64,000 bases of DNA, from assembly GCF_042675965.1 (NCBI RefSeq), contig NZ_JBHTKJ010000011.1:1-64000 (forward strand), in the 5' to 3' direction. Both the position numbers and the translations under genes were made by a program. Below are positions 32,274 through 39,607 of this stretch, piece after piece. This stretch comes from Virgibacillus_R byunsanensis (GTDB lineage Bacteria > Bacillota > Bacilli > Bacillales > Amphibacillaceae). Positions within the stretch are counted from its first letter, which is position 1, and each line of letters starts with the position of its first letter. The notes under the pieces were generated by a model. That model saw only the letters and a program-made list of their open reading frames with translations. It searched no databases and was not told the DNA's origin.

Positions 32274-34428
32274 ATTTTATCGTGATATAGAAAATGTTAG
32301 ACACCCTAACGAAACATTAGTAAAGACACATTGCAGCTATTGTGGGATGCAATGTGGAATGAATTTACGTGTAGATAAATCTACAAACAAGATTATTGGC
32401 GTTGAACCTAGATATGATTGGCCAGTAACGCTTGGAAAAATGTGTCCAAAAGGCGTTACTGCTTATCAGCAGACTAATCATGATGACCGTATTCTTAAAC
32501 CGCTTATTCGAGATGATGCTTCGTTAAAAGGTACACAAGAAGGATTCAGAGAAGCTAGCTGGGATGAAGCATATGACCTAATCGCCAAGAAGTTTGGTGA
32601 ATTACAAGCGGATTATGGAAAAGACAGCCTTTCTGTGTTTAGTGGCGTATCTATGACTAATGAAAAATGTTATCTAACTGGTAAGTTTGCCAGAGTTGCA
32701 ATGGGAACTAGATATATAGACTATAATGGTCGTTTCTGTATGTCCAGTGCCGCTGGTGGTTTTTTGCGGACATTTGGTGTTGACCGTGGTTCAACCCTGC
32801 CTTGGACGGATGTTCATGAAACGGATTGCCTGTTTATAGCTGGAAGTAACACAGCTGAATGTCATCCTACATCAATGTTCCGTGTATGGGCTGTACAAGA
32901 GCGAGGAGGGTATCTTATTGTTGCAGATCCTCGTGAAACACCAGTAGCAAGAAGAGCGGATGTTCACCTGGATTTACGTCCTGGGACTGATTTGGCATTG
33001 GCTAATGGTATTTTACATTTATTAATTAAAAACGGTTATACCGACGAAGAATTCATTGAAAAACATACAAATGGAATAGAAGAAACAAAGGAATTAGTGA
33101 AAGATTTCACTCCTGAGAATACGAGCGCTATAACAGGTGTTGCAGTTGAAAAGATTGAGAGAGCCGCTGAAATTTACGGAAAAGCTCCAAATGCTATTGT
33201 GATGTTTGCTAGAGGAATTGAACAACAGCACAAAGGTGTGGATAATGTTTCTGCATATACAAATATGGCGCTTGTAACTGGAAAAATTGGTAGACCAAAA
33301 GCAGGAGTAGCTACTTTTACCGGTCAAGGAAATGGCCAAGGAGGCCGAGAGCACGGACAAAAATCTGATTTATTACCTGGTTACAGAAAAATAACTGATC
33401 CTGAAGCGGTTAAGTACGTTAGTAAGGTATGGGGAATCGAACCTGAAGAAATGCCGAAACCTGGTATTTCAGCTTATGAAATGTTTGAACAAATGAATGA
33501 AAAAACTATTCGTGGTTTATACCTACTTTGTTCCAATCCAGCGGTCTCTGCTCCAAACTTAAATGTTGTAAGGAAAGCACTAAAGAACCTTGATTTCATG
33601 GTTTGTTCTGACTTTTTCCTTTCAGAATCTGCTGAATATGCCGATGTTATTCTCCCGTCTGTTACATGGTCAGAGGATGAGGGGACAACAACGAACTTGG
33701 AAGGACGAATTATTAAAATAAATAAAGCTCAGGAACCAATTGGAGAATCTAAACCAGACTGGCAAATTCAAGTGGAGCTAGCAGAGCGTCTTGGAAAAGG
33801 AAAACATTTCTCTCATTTAAAAACGGCAAAAGACGTAGCAGAAGAATTTCGATTAGCATCTAAAGGTGGAAATGCAGACTACTATGGAGCAACGTGGGAC
33901 AAAATTGACGAACAAGATGGTGTGTTTTGGCCATGTAAGGATAAAGAGGATAAAGGAACACCTCATATGTTTCTAGATAAAAAATTCTATCATCCAGATG
34001 GAAAAGCGAAAATTTGCGCACTTCCATATCGGGCGCCAGCTGAGGAACCAAACGTGAAGTATCCACTTCGTTTAACAACTGGCCGCGTGGTCTATCATTA
34101 CTTGTCTGGTAATCAAACGAGAAGAATTAAATTTTTGAAAGATATGTGTCCAGACCCATATGTGGAGGTCCATCCTACTACGGCGGGAACATATAACATT
34201 GAGCATGATGAGATCGTGCAGCTATTTACACGAAGAGGAAAAGCGAGTTATAAAGTGAAGATCACAGAAGCCATTCGCGAGGATACTGTATTCGTTCCTT
34301 ATCATTTTGGTCACGACGAATCAATTAACCTACTAACCATCGCAGCATTAGATCCTATATCAAAAATGCCTGAATACAAAGCTTGTGCTGCTCAAATAGA
34401 GAAACTCGAGTCTGGGAAGGTGCTTTAA
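32260..34428 (+). CDS. Molybdopterin oxidoreductase, Nap/Nas-type nitrate reductase catalytic subunit
   Basis: A 722-residue bis-MGD enzyme. One [4Fe-4S] is bound by Cys25-x2-Cys28-x3-Cys32-x29-Cys62. The Mo ligand is probably Cys160 in NGRFCMSSAAGG, the form typical of Nap and assimilatory Nas enzymes rather than Asp-ligated NarG. There is no Tat or other signal peptide, so the enzyme should be cytoplasmic. ATG 32260 has AAGGAGG nine bases upstream. Context (NarK, NreA-like sensor, moa genes) strongly supports nitrate as substrate. A formate dehydrogenase is the main alternative, but the ligand context fits nitrate reductase better. Confidence 0.85.
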   Translation: MQKDKFYRDIENVRHPNETLVKTHCSYCGMQCGMNLRVDKSTNKIIGVEPRYDWPVTLGKMCPKGVTAYQQTNHDDRILKPLIRDDASLKGTQEGFREASWDEAYDLIAKKFGELQADYGKDSLSVFSGVSMTNEKCYLTGKFARVAMGTRYIDYNGRFCMSSAAGGFLRTFGVDRGSTLPWTDVHETDCLFIAGSNTAECHPTSMFRVWAVQERGGYLIVADPRETPVARRADVHLDLRPGTDLALANGILHLLIKNGYTDEEFIEKHTNGIEETKELVKDFTPENTSAITGVAVEKIERAAEIYGKAPNAIVMFARGIEQQHKGVDNVSAYTNMALVTGKIGRPKAGVATFTGQGNGQGGREHGQKSDLLPGYRKITDPEAVKYVSKVWGIEPEEMPKPGISAYEMFEQMNEKTIRGLYLLCSNPAVSAPNLNVVRKALKNLDFMVCSDFFLSESAEYADVILPSVTWSEDEGTTTNLEGRIIKINKAQEPIGESKPDWQIQVELAERLGKGKHFSHLKTAKDVAEEFRLASKGGNADYYGATWDKIDEQDGVFWPCKDKEDKGTPHMFLDKKFYHPDGKAKICALPYRAPAEEPNVKYPLRLTTGRVVYHYLSGNQTRRIKFLKDMCPDPYVEVHPTTAGTYNIEHDEIVQLFTRRGKASYKVKITEAIREDTVFVPYHFGHDESINLLTIAALDPISKMPEYKACAAQIEKLESGKVL

Positions 34429-34992
34429 ATGTCAAAAAAGAGATTATATATTGAGTTAGAAAATTGTATCGGTTGTCGTTCATGTCTAGCGGCTTGTACG
34501 CAGTGCGGTGGACATGAGGAAAAAAATAGAAACTATGTATATGATGTAAACCCATTAGTGAACCGTCAAACGATGCCGCTAATGTGTTTACACTGTGTAG
34601 ACCCAGCATGTGCAAGAAGCTGTCCGGCACAAGCAATTCAAATTCATGAATCTGGAGCGGTACTATCCGCGCTAACAGAAAAGTGTATTGGATGTCAAAA
34701 CTGTACGATTGCTTGCCCATATGGAATTCCAAAATTTGATGAAGAAGAGAATCTGATGTACAAATGTGATCTTTGTATTGACCGTACTAAAGACGATATT
34801 CCACCTATGTGTGCAAGTGTTTGTCCTTCTAATACATTACAATGGCTTTCGGAGGAAGAGATTGAACAAAAACAAAAACAACATGATCTCGGTAATGATA
34901 AATGGGTTACAAGCATGCCATTTCTTGAAGGGGAAACGAACGTTAAAGTCAATCTTCCCGGTATATTACAAGGGACAACGAAACTGTTTTAG
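34429..34992 (+). CDS. 4Fe-4S ferredoxin electron-transfer subunit (DmsB/NrfC-like)
   Basis: A 187-residue iron-sulfur protein with four Cys groups: CIGCRSCLAAC, CLHCVDPACARSCP, CIGCQNCTIACP and CDLCIDRTKDD...CASVC. This is the four-cubane pattern of DmsB, NrfC and PhsB subunits that pass electrons between a membrane anchor and a molybdoenzyme. No signal peptide. Its ATG directly abuts the stop of the catalytic subunit, so 1:1 coupling is expected. Confidence 0.9.
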   Translation: MSKKRLYIELENCIGCRSCLAACTQCGGHEEKNRNYVYDVNPLVNRQTMPLMCLHCVDPACARSCPAQAIQIHESGAVLSALTEKCIGCQNCTIACPYGIPKFDEEENLMYKCDLCIDRTKDDIPPMCASVCPSNTLQWLSEEEIEQKQKQHDLGNDKWVTSMPFLEGETNVKVNLPGILQGTTKLF

Positions 34993-35003
34993 GAGGACAT
35001 AAA

Positions 35004-35528
35004 ATGACAGGCCGAAACAATGATGTATCTAAAAAAGACGATAACTATACACATAATATAAATAAAAATAACGAAAGAACATTGGACAGAAGAGGATTCA
35101 TGAAAACTTTAGCTGGTTCTGCGGGTGTTTTCGCAGTTGCTTCTCTGCCATGGGGAGCAATAGCTGCTAAAGAATTAATGGGACTTTCGGATAAAGAGTA
35201 TCCACATCACAAGATTGCTGATGTTGGGAATGTTGCTGTTGGTGATTCAGTTGAATTTCACTTTCCAAGTGAACATGACAGTGCAGTACTAATTCGTCTA
35301 GAGAAAGACAAATATGTAGCATATCAAAATGCGTGTACTCATTTGAGATGTCCTGTTTATTGGGTTAAGGAAGAACAAGAAATGGTTTGTCCATGTCACC
35401 ACGGGGTGTTTGATGTGAATAATGGAGCACCAACCGCAGGTCCACCAAGGCGTCCACTTCCTGAGATTGTGGTTGAAGTGAATGACGGCGCAATCTATGC
35501 AGTAAGGGTGAAACGTTATGAAGCGTAG
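35004..35528 (+). CDS. Rieske [2Fe-2S] protein with Tat signal/anchor
   Basis: A 174-residue protein. A twin-arginine motif DRRGFMK (28-34) is followed by a hydrophobic segment to about residue 54, so the Rieske domain should sit outside the membrane. Cluster ligands are Cys111-x-His113 and Cys129-x2-His132, with the Cys116/Cys131 pair available for the usual disulfide (CTHLRC, CPCHHG). Together with the membrane cytochrome it could form a bc1-like quinol-oxidising module. A Rieske partner is unusual for a cytoplasmic nitrate reductase. RBS TAGGAGG. Confidence 0.9.
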   Translation: MTGRNNDVSKKDDNYTHNINKNNERTLDRRGFMKTLAGSAGVFAVASLPWGAIAAKELMGLSDKEYPHHKIADVGNVAVGDSVEFHFPSEHDSAVLIRLEKDKYVAYQNACTHLRCPVYWVKEEQEMVCPCHHGVFDVNNGAPTAGPPRRPLPEIVVEVNDGAIYAVRVKRYEA

Positions 35529-35724
35529 TTATGTTGGTGTTATAAGTCTTTGTGTCATTTTAGCATTAAATATTATATTCATGCAGTTGCTGGTGCATCA
35601 GTTTTTTTATGAAAATTATGATGGTGTTCTTATATACATGGGGATAAACATTTTACTTTTCCCTATCGCAATTTTCATTTATAAGAAAGAGAAACATAGA
35701 GGGGGTCAGACCAATGGCAAGTGA
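35518..35724 (+). CDS. Small two-helix membrane protein of the nitrate operon, unknown
   Basis: A 68-residue protein with two predicted membrane helices (about 6-27 and 36-56) joined by FFYENYDG, and a basic C-terminus (KKEKHRGG). It overlaps both neighbours (10 and 11 bases), which implies coupled translation. It may be an accessory subunit of the membrane complex. No family was recognised. Confidence 0.65.
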   Translation: MKRSYVGVISLCVILALNIIFMQLLVHQFFYENYDGVLIYMGINILLFPIAIFIYKKEKHRGGQTNGK

Positions 35725-36028
35725 AACATACTTGGATTTTTGCTTTGTTCAGAAAAAAGCAGGCACTTTAGGTGCAAAAGTTTACTCCAGCTTTGAAAAG
35801 ATTTTTAAACGTGAACGTCGCCTCCATTGGTATCTTGACGAAAAGGAGGAAAACGGAGCTGAGATTGTTGTTGCAGAAGTGAAAGGTATAAGCAGGTGGG
35901 GATCAGAAGAAGAGGTAATCGAATACCTGGAAGAAACTGCTGAGGAAGACTTTTGGAATGCATTACAGGGCTATCAATTTCAAGTTCTGCCTGTTAAGAA
36001 AGGGTGTTGTAAAAGTGGAGACAGTTAA
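35714..36028 (+). CDS. Unknown soluble protein (104 aa) of the nitrate operon
   Basis: A 104-residue, Glu/Lys-rich soluble protein with a probable alpha/beta fold and a cysteine-pair C-terminus (KKGCCKSGDS). ATG 35714 follows AGAGGGGGT. Overlaps on both sides place it in the operon between the redox subunits and the transporter. Its position would suit an assembly factor; no NarJ/TorD-type chaperone is present. No family was recognised. Confidence 0.6.
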   Translation: MASETYLDFCFVQKKAGTLGAKVYSSFEKIFKRERRLHWYLDEKEENGAEIVVAEVKGISRWGSEEEVIEYLEETAEEDFWNALQGYQFQVLPVKKGCCKSGDS

Positions 36029-36302
36029 AGCGGAAGATCTAAACGGGTTAATTTCTTCTTCTGTTGAAGTTTGTATCCATGGAAGAGAAGACGAGGATAA
36101 GGCTCCTTGGATAAAAAGAAAACTTAATAAGGTAGAACTTTGTCCGGATCAAACACATCTACGCATCTATTTCGACAAGCATTTCTTTATTGCAGTTCCT
36201 CTAACTAGCTCAGTTGAAAAGAAAGAGAATGAATGGACAGCATATGACGAGAAAGCAAAACTTTATTATGTCATTAGAAGCGAGGTAAAAGTAAATGTTT
36301 AA
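36015..36302 (+). CDS. Unknown small protein (95 aa) of the nitrate operon
   Basis: The proposed start is GTG 36015 (GTGGAGACAG) with AAGAAAGGG upstream, overlapping the previous gene by 14 bases. The product has a beta-rich feel (KVELCPDQTHLRIYFDKHFF; AKLYYVIRSEVKVNV) and two cysteines. It overlaps the narK start by 8 bases. No family was recognised. An alternative upstream start (35958) lies deep inside the previous gene and is less likely. Confidence 0.55.
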   Translation: METVKAEDLNGLISSSVEVCIHGREDEDKAPWIKRKLNKVELCPDQTHLRIYFDKHFFIAVPLTSSVEKKENEWTAYDEKAKLYYVIRSEVKVNV

Positions 36303-37803
36303 AAAAGCGCAATTACCAATACAAACCATGAATCTCGTAGTTGGTTTTATGGTTTGGGTAATTCTTTCTTCCTTATTATCATTTATTATAGAAGATATTC
36401 AAATCACAGCCCAGCAGGCAGCGTGGGTAACCGCTGTGCCGGTTATACTTGGCTCTTTATTACGAGTTCCGATGGGGTTTTTAACAAATCTTTTTGGAGC
36501 ACGAAAGTTATTTATGATCAGCTTTTTGTTGTTATTATTTCCTGTTTATTATGTCAGTATCGCAAGCACTTTTATGGATCTAATAATTGGTGGATTATTT
36601 CTCGGGATAGGTGGAGCTATTTTCTCTGTTGGTGTTACATCCTTACCTAAATATTATGCAAGGGATCGTCACGGTTTTGTGAATGGTATTTATGGAGCGG
36701 GTAATATTGGTACGGCGATAACTGCATTTGCTGCACCAGTAATTGCTGGTGCAATTGGCTGGTCTCTCACCATTCAGCTCTACATGGTTTTACTAGGACT
36801 ATTTGTAGTAGTTAACTTTTTTTTAGGCGACAAACATGAAACCAAAGTAACGACACCGTTAATGGAACAGATTAAGGGTGTATACCGGAATGAAAAACTA
36901 TGGTTATTTTCCATGTTTTATTTTATAACGTTTGGCTCTTTCGTTGCTTTTACCGTGTATTTGCCAAACTTCCTTGTTAATAATTTTGAATTGAATCAAG
37001 TTGATGCAGGTTTAAGAACAGCGGGTTTTATTGCATTGACTACATTCATCCGCCCATTTGGTGGATGGCTTGCTGATCGTTTCCATTCTCTTATTATTCT
37101 GATGTACGTATTTGCAGGATTCACTGTGGCAGCAATGTTACTATCTTTTGCTCCGTCTATAGGTTTGTACACGATAGGTTGTTTAACAATTGCAGTAGCA
37201 GGCGGTATTGGAAACGGTGTTATCTTTAAACTTGTTCCGATGTATTTTCACAAACAAGCAGGTATCGCAAATGGTATTGTAGCAGCAATGGGGGGGCTTG
37301 GTGGATTCTTCCCGCCACTTATCCTAACATCGCTATATAATCTAACCGGTCATTATGCTATTGGATTTATGGCTCTTTCTCAGATTGCTCTTGCAAGCTT
37401 AGTAATCGTAATCTGGATGTACTACCACGATAAACTAGCATTATCGGATCAGGTATTAAAAAACACGCCACTCGGAATGATGGTAACGGATCAACAGGGC
37501 AAAATTATTACAGTGAACCCTGCTTTTTCAAAGCTAACAGGTTATGACAAAAAAGAATCTGTAGGAAATAATCCTAATATGTTAAGTTCGAATAAACATT
37601 CGGATGAATTTTATACACATATGTGGAAACGCTTAGCAACTGATGGTTTTTGGCAAGGCGAAATATGGAATAAGCGGAAAAATGGAGAGCATTATCTAGG
37701 ATGGCTGACCATTAACGCTATTAAAGATGATGCAGGAGAAACGATACAATATGCTGGTGTTTTTAGTGATATAACACAAAATAATAAATCATCAAGTGTC
37801 TGA
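36295..37803 (+). CDS. NarK-type nitrate/nitrite transporter fused to a C-terminal PAS domain
   Basis: A 502-residue protein. Residues 1-377 form a 12-helix MFS transporter of the nitrate/nitrite porter family, with Arg57 (LLRVPMG) and Arg253 (FIRPFGGWLADR) in the positions of the substrate arginines, and glycine-rich signatures GAGNIGTAITAF and AAMGGLGGFFPP. Residues 383-495 are a PAS/PAC domain (TPLGMMVTDQQGKIITVNPAF; then AGVFSDIT) on the cytoplasmic side. Such a fusion is not part of standard NarK. The next gene is a kinase core with no sensor domain, so the PAS may serve it. Confidence 0.88.
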   Translation: MFKKAQLPIQTMNLVVGFMVWVILSSLLSFIIEDIQITAQQAAWVTAVPVILGSLLRVPMGFLTNLFGARKLFMISFLLLLFPVYYVSIASTFMDLIIGGLFLGIGGAIFSVGVTSLPKYYARDRHGFVNGIYGAGNIGTAITAFAAPVIAGAIGWSLTIQLYMVLLGLFVVVNFFLGDKHETKVTTPLMEQIKGVYRNEKLWLFSMFYFITFGSFVAFTVYLPNFLVNNFELNQVDAGLRTAGFIALTTFIRPFGGWLADRFHSLIILMYVFAGFTVAAMLLSFAPSIGLYTIGCLTIAVAGGIGNGVIFKLVPMYFHKQAGIANGIVAAMGGLGGFFPPLILTSLYNLTGHYAIGFMALSQIALASLVIVIWMYYHDKLALSDQVLKNTPLGMMVTDQQGKIITVNPAFSKLTGYDKKESVGNNPNMLSSNKHSDEFYTHMWKRLATDGFWQGEIWNKRKNGEHYLGWLTINAIKDDAGETIQYAGVFSDITQNNKSSSV

Positions 37804-37822
37804 CACTAAAGGGGGGATAGCG

Positions 37823-38476
37823 ATGAACCGTATAGCTAATCAGGCAAGTGCTTATATTATTCATTCACAGGAAGAAGAAATAAAGCGTATAGCAGTTGAA
37901 CTTCATGAGGGTGTCAGCCAGAACCTTTATAGCTTATATACTGGGTTGGAATTTTTACAATCTGGAATTAGTGATCCAACTATGAAAGACTATGCAAAGG
38001 ATTTATCTGAATTAATGAATCGTACTATTCAAGAAGTTAGATTGTTATCAGTTGAACTTTATCCGAATACACTTGCAATGCTGGGTTTAAGTTCAGCGTT
38101 AAAAAGCTATATTAAATTGTTCACATCAACCTTTGGAATCGTAATCCAGGTAAAATCAACAGGTGAAGAAATAGAGTTATCGGAATCAACAAGCTTGGCT
38201 ATATTTAGGTCCTGTCAGGAAGCATTAATTAATATTGCCAAGCATGCAGATGTTGCTGAAGCAACTTTTCAGTTTACATGGGAAAAGAAATCGTTGACAA
38301 TAGAGATAATGGATAGTGGTAAAGGATTTAATATACATGAGGAAATGAAAAATAACCAATTTAAGGGAATTGCTGCGATTAAACAAAGAATGAATATTGC
38401 GGGTGGTAGATGTGTAATTTCCTCTGAAAAAAATAAAGGAACAAAGGTGTCGCTTATACTGCCAATTAAGGAATAG
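37823..38476 (+). CDS. NreB-like histidine kinase core lacking a sensor domain
   Basis: A 217-residue soluble kinase of the HisKA_3 (NarX/NreB) family. The phosphoacceptor is probably His28 in VELHEGVSQNLYSL, followed by a dimerisation helix pair and an HATPase_c domain (N-box QEALINIAKHA, G1 MDSGKGFN, G2 NKGTKVSL). Only about 20 residues precede the H-box and there is no PAS, GAF or membrane segment, nor the Cys cluster of staphylococcal NreB. ATG 37823 is set by AAAGGGGGGAT. Input probably comes from a partner protein. Confidence 0.87.
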   Translation: MNRIANQASAYIIHSQEEEIKRIAVELHEGVSQNLYSLYTGLEFLQSGISDPTMKDYAKDLSELMNRTIQEVRLLSVELYPNTLAMLGLSSALKSYIKLFTSTFGIVIQVKSTGEEIELSESTSLAIFRSCQEALINIAKHADVAEATFQFTWEKKSLTIEIMDSGKGFNIHEEMKNNQFKGIAAIKQRMNIAGGRCVISSEKNKGTKVSLILPIKE

Positions 38477-38488
38477 GGGGAAATCAAC

Positions 38489-39142
38489 ATGATAAAAATT
38501 TTGTTGGTTGATGATCATGCTGTGGTTAGAATGGGGTTAAAGGTGCTGTTAAATGATGTACCTGATATGGAAGTGGTTGGAGAAGCTTCCGAAGGGGATG
38601 AGGGAATTCAACTGGCATTGGAAAAAAAGCCTGATGTTGTCTTAATGGATTTAAGTATGCCCCATGGAAAAGATGGACTTTCTGCAACTTCTGAATTAAA
38701 AAAACAATCACCTGACACAACTATTCTAATATTAACGATGCATGACGATGAGGAATACTTGTTCCGTGCAATTCAAGCTGGTGCTTCAGGATGTGTGTTG
38801 AAAAGTGCACCCCACCAGGAATTAATAGAAGCCATTAAGTCAGTCTGCACTGGAAATGCTTATCTCCATCCTGCTGCAACCAAAAGATTAATGGATGAGT
38901 ATCTAGGGAATCTTAAGCAAGGTGGTTCTGATATGTATCAACTTTTATCGGACCGTGAGAAGGAAGTATTAACCTTAATTGCAAAAGGTTACTCCAACAA
39001 AGAGATTGGAGAAAAATTAATTGTCAGTGTAAAGACTGTAGAAGCTCATAAAAGTAATCTAATGGGTAAACTTCAAATGAAAACTAGACCAGAGCTGGTT
39101 TCATATGCCTTGAAAAAGGGGCTGCTTGGTTATGGTATGTAG
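38489..39142 (+). CDS. NarL/NreC-type response regulator
   Basis: A 217-residue regulator. The receiver domain has Asp8/Asp9 and the phosphoacceptor Asp54 (VVLMDLSMP), plus Thr and Lys of the switch (ILTMHDD, VLKSA). A LuxR-type HTH follows (LSDREKEVLTLIAKGYSNKEI, then SVKTVEAHKSNL). NreC and NarL activate nitrate-reduction genes. The probable target is the operon promoter at 31052-31116. It overlaps the next gene. Confidence 0.93.
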   Translation: MIKILLVDDHAVVRMGLKVLLNDVPDMEVVGEASEGDEGIQLALEKKPDVVLMDLSMPHGKDGLSATSELKKQSPDTTILILTMHDDEEYLFRAIQAGASGCVLKSAPHQELIEAIKSVCTGNAYLHPAATKRLMDEYLGNLKQGGSDMYQLLSDREKEVLTLIAKGYSNKEIGEKLIVSVKTVEAHKSNLMGKLQMKTRPELVSYALKKGLLGYGM

Positions 39143-39590
39143 CCTTGAAAAGATAGAGCATGATATTCTTTTTGCTTGTAATAAATTAAGAGAAAATGTG
39201 GGTTGTGACTTTACAGGGCTGGCATTACAAAAACAATCTGGTCTTGATATAACATGGCCATTTGTGAGCGGCAATAGGAATGAAAAGTTTAAATATATTA
39301 CGGTTCGTTATGGCAAAGGAATAGCCGGTAAAGTAATAGGAACTAACAGGAGCATGCAAATAGATGATTTTCCAAGTCATATTAACGGCAAATCTACCGA
39401 TTATCCAATAATGTTAGCTGAAAAAATGGTAGCAGCATTTGCAGTGCCATTACAGTTGAAGGGGATACCAAAGGGTTCTCTGTTAATTGGATATCGAAAA
39501 GCAATTCAATTTAAAGAAGATGACTACAATAAGGTAAAACAAACAGCAAATGAAATAGAGGCTTTGTTACCTTTATATTTTCTTGAATAG
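39132..39590 (+). CDS. NreA-like GAF domain protein (candidate nitrate sensor)
   Basis: A GAF protein of about 152 residues, close in size to Staphylococcus carnosus NreA (a nitrate-binding GAF protein that inhibits NreB). Visible features include ITWPFVSGNRNEKFKYIT, RYGKGIAGKVIGTNRSM and the C-terminal KQTANEIEALLPLYF. ATG 39132 is favoured by AAAAAGGGG. It overlaps the regulator stop, giving the order kinase-regulator-NreA rather than nreA-B-C. Confidence 0.78.
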   Translation: MVCSLEKIEHDILFACNKLRENVGCDFTGLALQKQSGLDITWPFVSGNRNEKFKYITVRYGKGIAGKVIGTNRSMQIDDFPSHINGKSTDYPIMLAEKMVAAFAVPLQLKGIPKGSLLIGYRKAIQFKEDDYNKVKQTANEIEALLPLYFLE

Positions 39591-39607
39591 AAGGAGGAAA
39601 GCCATAG

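Noticed and set aside
32260..34428. Formate dehydrogenase catalytic subunit
   Set aside because: The Mo-ligand context NGRFCMSS and the NarK/NreA/moa neighbours fit a Nap/Nas-type nitrate reductase better; no fdhD nearby. Not strictly excluded.
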